Notes under the pieces: generated by a model
The model's input: the letters and a program-made list of their open reading frames with translations, nothing else
Databases searched by the model: none
What the model was told of the DNA's origin: nothing
Shown: one piece after another, positions 62,210-64,000 of the stretch
Numbering within the stretch: the stretch's first letter is position 1
Layout: each line of letters starts with the position of its first letter
Translations under genes and position numbers: made by a program
Assembly: GCA_015654535.1 (NCBI GenBank)
Contig: JAATGU010000014.1
Location: 1-64,000 of the forward strand
DNA length: 64,000 bases
Direction of reading: 5' to 3'
Source of the DNA: Bacteroidales bacterium
GTDB lineage: Bacteria; Bacteroidota; Bacteroidia; Bacteroidales; Bacteroidaceae

Positions 62210-62222
62210 TTTTGTATATTAC

Positions 62223-62957
62223 TTAAAGCTCGATTGTGATTCCATCTGCGCAGAAATAAGAAGGTGTATTCATGCCCCATTGTCCGTTATCACTGGATGT
62301 CATATCAAACTTAACTCCTGCAACCGTTCCTAAAGAAGAAAGATCGAACCAAGTCCATTGATTCAACATTACCGTTTTGCTATCACGGTAATCAGCCAGG
62401 TAGATTTCCGCTGTACTTATTGTGTTACCTGATTGATCTAAACCGGTAGCTGTTAGTTTAAGCCAGTCGCCGGATACGAACTTCTTGGCAATAGCATCTC
62501 CATTTTTCATGGATAGATATGCATAAGTACTATTTGTTACATACATTCCTTTAATAACATAAGAAGCATTTGATGCGAAATGAAACTTGGACGGACTATA
62601 AGAACTAGTGTTTGAAGTAAGGTAAGTTGTCCCATTTTTACCGGTTCCGGTGATAGCACTGATGTTAGTATAACCAGAAGTTGTTATATCTGTTTTATTG
62701 GTATATGTAAAACCTCCTCCGAAAGTTGAGTCTTCATTCATGTAATTATCAAAAATAAACAACCCCGTTTGGTCACTGAAGGTATTTTTATAATAATAAT
62801 TTCCATCTTCCATACCGGCATCTTTATTCCCGATGAATTCAGTGTTGGCCTTGGATAGCAAACCATTCAAATTGAGCACAGCGGTAGTCTCATCATTGTT
62901 GTCGCAACTGCTAAGTATAACTACAGTAAGCAGCAGTAAAGAATAAATCTTTTTCAT
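62223..62957 (-). CDS. DUF4465-type lipoprotein of the B12 locus
   Basis: A 244-residue lipoprotein (lipobox VILSSC) with a strand-rich jelly-roll-like body (GGGFTYTNKTDITTSGY, YVIKGMYVTNSTYAYLSMKNGD, WTWFDLSSLGTVAGVKFDMTSSDNGQWGMNTPSYFCADGI). The ending SSDNGxWGMNTPxYFCxD is what I know from DUF4465. In Bacteroides, such proteins follow cobalamin riboswitches, and a family of surface B12 binders called BtuH has been described; equating the two is a guess. First gene of the locus, 13 bp before btuB. Confidence 0.82.
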   Translation of the reverse strand: MKKIYSLLLLTVVILSSCDNNDETTAVLNLNGLLSKANTEFIGNKDAGMEDGNYYYKNTFSDQTGLFIFDNYMNEDSTFGGGFTYTNKTDITTSGYTNISAITGTGKNGTTYLTSNTSSYSPSKFHFASNASYVIKGMYVTNSTYAYLSMKNGDAIAKKFVSGDWLKLTATGLDQSGNTISTAEIYLADYRDSKTVMLNQWTWFDLSSLGTVAGVKFDMTSSDNGQWGMNTPSYFCADGITIEL

Positions 62958-63043
62958 TTTTTCTATGAAATTAAAATAAATAATAAAAATGTTTTTTTGT
63001 TTAGTGCTAAGCTTATTCCTCGTAAGACATTAGGCATGTAAAC

Positions 63044-63231
63044 ACATGGCAGGTCTTCTGACTCGTTTCCGTTGGTAAGCGCCTTCCCGAACAGCTTTGT
63101 TCAGTGGTTTTGAGTGGTTGCTTACAACGTTTTGTTGAAACTTACAGCAGCGGGACTGTACAGGATTTTCACCTGATTCCCTTTTAATCACCTCTCCGAA
63201 AAGGAGATATAGTGAACCAATGCAGTTGCAA
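63044..63231 (-). ncRNA. Cobalamin riboswitch
   Basis: On the minus strand the leader carries the B12 riboswitch core in order: GGGAATCAGGTGAAAATCCT, the adjoining ACAGTCCCGCTGCTGTAA, and the 3' B12-box-like GTCAGAAGACCTGCC (+ strand about 63049-63063). It controls the DUF4465-btuB-btuG unit 90 bp downstream. Bound cobalamin would be expected to block expression, probably by masking translation or ending transcription. Confidence 0.95.
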
Positions 63232-63258
63232 AGTTAGAAAGAAAATCCGAAGATGCAA
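63229..63258 (-). promoter_or_regulatory. Predicted promoter of B12 uptake operon
   Basis: Minus-strand TAACTTTG (63236-63229) matches TAnnTTTG and places the start of transcription just at the riboswitch 5' end; TTG at 63258-63256 lies 19 bp upstream. Confidence 0.6.
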
Positions 63259-63321
63259 TATATGTTGAGAATATCATGGATTTTTGTTTCACTTTTTGTT
63301 TGGATAATCAAGGGTAGTTAG

Positions 63322-63351
63322 TTGTTTATTCCTGAATAATTACTATTTTTG
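63322..63351 (+). promoter_or_regulatory. Predicted promoter of HU-like gene
   Basis: TTG at 63322-63324 and TATTTTTG at 63344-63351 are 19 bp apart and fit the Bacteroides consensus. Transcription would start near 63358, so array C would lie in the transcribed leader. Confidence 0.6.
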
Positions 63352-63371
63352 TCAGTAGTAATTATAATTAG

Positions 63372-63459
63372 AGTCGTGACTCTGGTTTCTTAAGGTCACG
63401 TCCCTAATAATATAGCCTCATGTCCCTATTATATCAAGGTCATGACCCTAATCTTAATT
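63372..63459. repeat. 22-bp tandem repeat array C (four TCATG-core units)
   Basis: Four units begin at 63372, 63394, 63416 and 63438, exactly 22 bp apart. Their left parts read AGTCGTGACTCT, GGTCACGTCCCT, CCTCATGTCCCT and GGTCATGACCCT, followed by AT-rich spacers. The last contains the perfect palindrome GGTCATGACC. Period and copy number equal those of arrays A and B, but the core is different. Confidence 0.88.
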
Positions 63460-63516
63460 AATCTGTAGTTCCGGACTAATATCCAAAGAGTAATCAGCTA
63501 CTTAATAAATAGAAAA

Positions 63517-63921
63517 ATGGCAATTCGTTACAGCATTCACACCTATACACTTAAAAATGGTGCGACGGGAGATGTGAAAAAATCCAATTGGGTGAGCGCA
63601 AAGAGTAAAAATAATTATCGGACAGAAGATCTGGCAGAAGAATTAAGTGGGGGCTCTCCTGCGAAGAAAGGGGAGATGCTGAGTGCCTTTACCAGGATAG
63701 CGGCCTGCATTGAGGCAAAACTAAAGGATGGTCATAGCGTTACCATTGATGGATACGGCACTTTTCAATTAACCGTGCAGATTAAAGATGGTCAGGAGGA
63801 TTCGAATTTTCGGGCGGAATCCGTGGAATTAAAGAACGTGGTGTTCAATGCCACTCGTCAGGCAAAGAAAAGAATTGATGCCGCCGGATTTGAACGCTAT
63901 AATGAAGATGTTCATCCTTAA
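63517..63921 (+). CDS. HU-like DNA-binding protein (TIGR01201/HU-related family)
   Basis: A 134-residue histone-like protein longer than HU. The start MAIRYSIHTYTLKNGATGDVKKSNWVSAK is the family's extra N-terminal segment; the HU-like core follows (LAEELSGGSPAKKGEMLSAFTRIAACIEAKLKDGHSVTIDGYGTFQLTVQ). The C-terminus VELKNVVFNATRQAKKRID replaces the standard HU arm. In Bacteroides these occur in many copies, often beside accessory loci. It is preceded by repeat array C in its leader. The window ends 79 bp after its stop, so its operon is not visible. Confidence 0.88.
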   Translation: MAIRYSIHTYTLKNGATGDVKKSNWVSAKSKNNYRTEDLAEELSGGSPAKKGEMLSAFTRIAACIEAKLKDGHSVTIDGYGTFQLTVQIKDGQEDSNFRAESVELKNVVFNATRQAKKRIDAAGFERYNEDVHP

Positions 63922-64000
63922 TCCATGTTGCAGCTATCCGCTCATAAAAGAATAATTTTCAACGACATCATTTTTTTGAGTCGGAGGTTTGCACACTACA

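Larger units (their letters stand above)
62958..63516. other. 559-bp divergent regulatory region (riboswitch, promoters, array C)
   Basis: Contains no gene. From left: a short leader, the cobalamin riboswitch and its promoter on the minus strand, then a plus-strand promoter, repeat array C and a 57-bp leader to the HU-like gene. Confidence 0.8.

Noticed and set aside
1-64000. tRNA, rRNA, insertion sequence or prophage
   Set aside because: No cloverleaf with a TTC-type loop, no rRNA segments, and no transposase, integrase or phage structural protein was seen when reading both strands. A dedicated scan could still find a missed short RNA.

Overview
The window is about 64 kb of chromosome from a member of the Bacteroidales, most likely a Bacteroides species. 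The evidence is the gene content (gldE-gldD beside ssb and mutY, the BtuB/BtuG vitamin B12 locus, DUF4783-nadC, TIGR01201-type HU relatives), the many TAnnTTTG -7 promoter elements, AT-rich ribosome-binding regions, and the protein sequences themselves. No rRNA, tRNA, insertion sequence, prophage or CRISPR array was seen. Species cannot be fixed from the sequence alone.

Layout. 1-13 kb: the 5' part of dnaX (minus), a divIC-like gene, an M16 peptidase, an MscS channel, a phosphoesterase/outer-membrane protein pair, a Skp/OmpH-like lipoprotein with a tiny membrane ORF before it, an M20 dipeptidase, a beta-helix lipoprotein, an EEP-family hydrolase and rlmH. 13-18.5 kb: DUF4783-nadC, then an ECF sigma factor with a membrane-anchored, beta-barrel-ended partner and two secreted proteins, then a nitronate monooxygenase-like enzyme. 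19-29.5 kb: an alanine dehydrogenase gene broken by one in-frame stop, P-II/amtB, an epimerase, an M23 peptidase, a C69 dipeptidase, a phosphohexomutase and cytidine deaminase. 29.5-47 kb: a muramidase-like protein, then a 16-kb efflux-type operon: HlyD adaptor, LolD/MacB-type ATPase, eight FtsX/MacB-type permeases (three tandem copies of one two-gene module plus a divergent pair), a TolC-like protein, and an NtrC-type response regulator with its kinase. A sigma-54-like promoter preceded by a palindrome lies before the adaptor gene, which suggests that the terminal two-component pair controls its own operon. 47-57 kb: an AraC regulator divergent from two ABC-2 permeases, a GNAT enzyme, RNase E/G, a tiny AURKAIP1/COX24-type protein, HU, mutY, ssb, gldE, gldD and a phosphopantetheinyl transferase. 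58-64 kb: a vitamin B12 uptake locus on the minus strand behind a cobalamin riboswitch, and an HU-like gene.

The most unusual signal is a set of three intergenic arrays (18613-18700, 42644-42731, 63372-63459). Each has four units at exactly 22-bp spacing with a palindromic core and an AT-rich spacer. Two share a TTTTGTACAAAA-type core and the third has a GGTCATGACC-type core. They look like iteron- or operator-style arrays with one shared architecture and two specificities. I do not recognise them.
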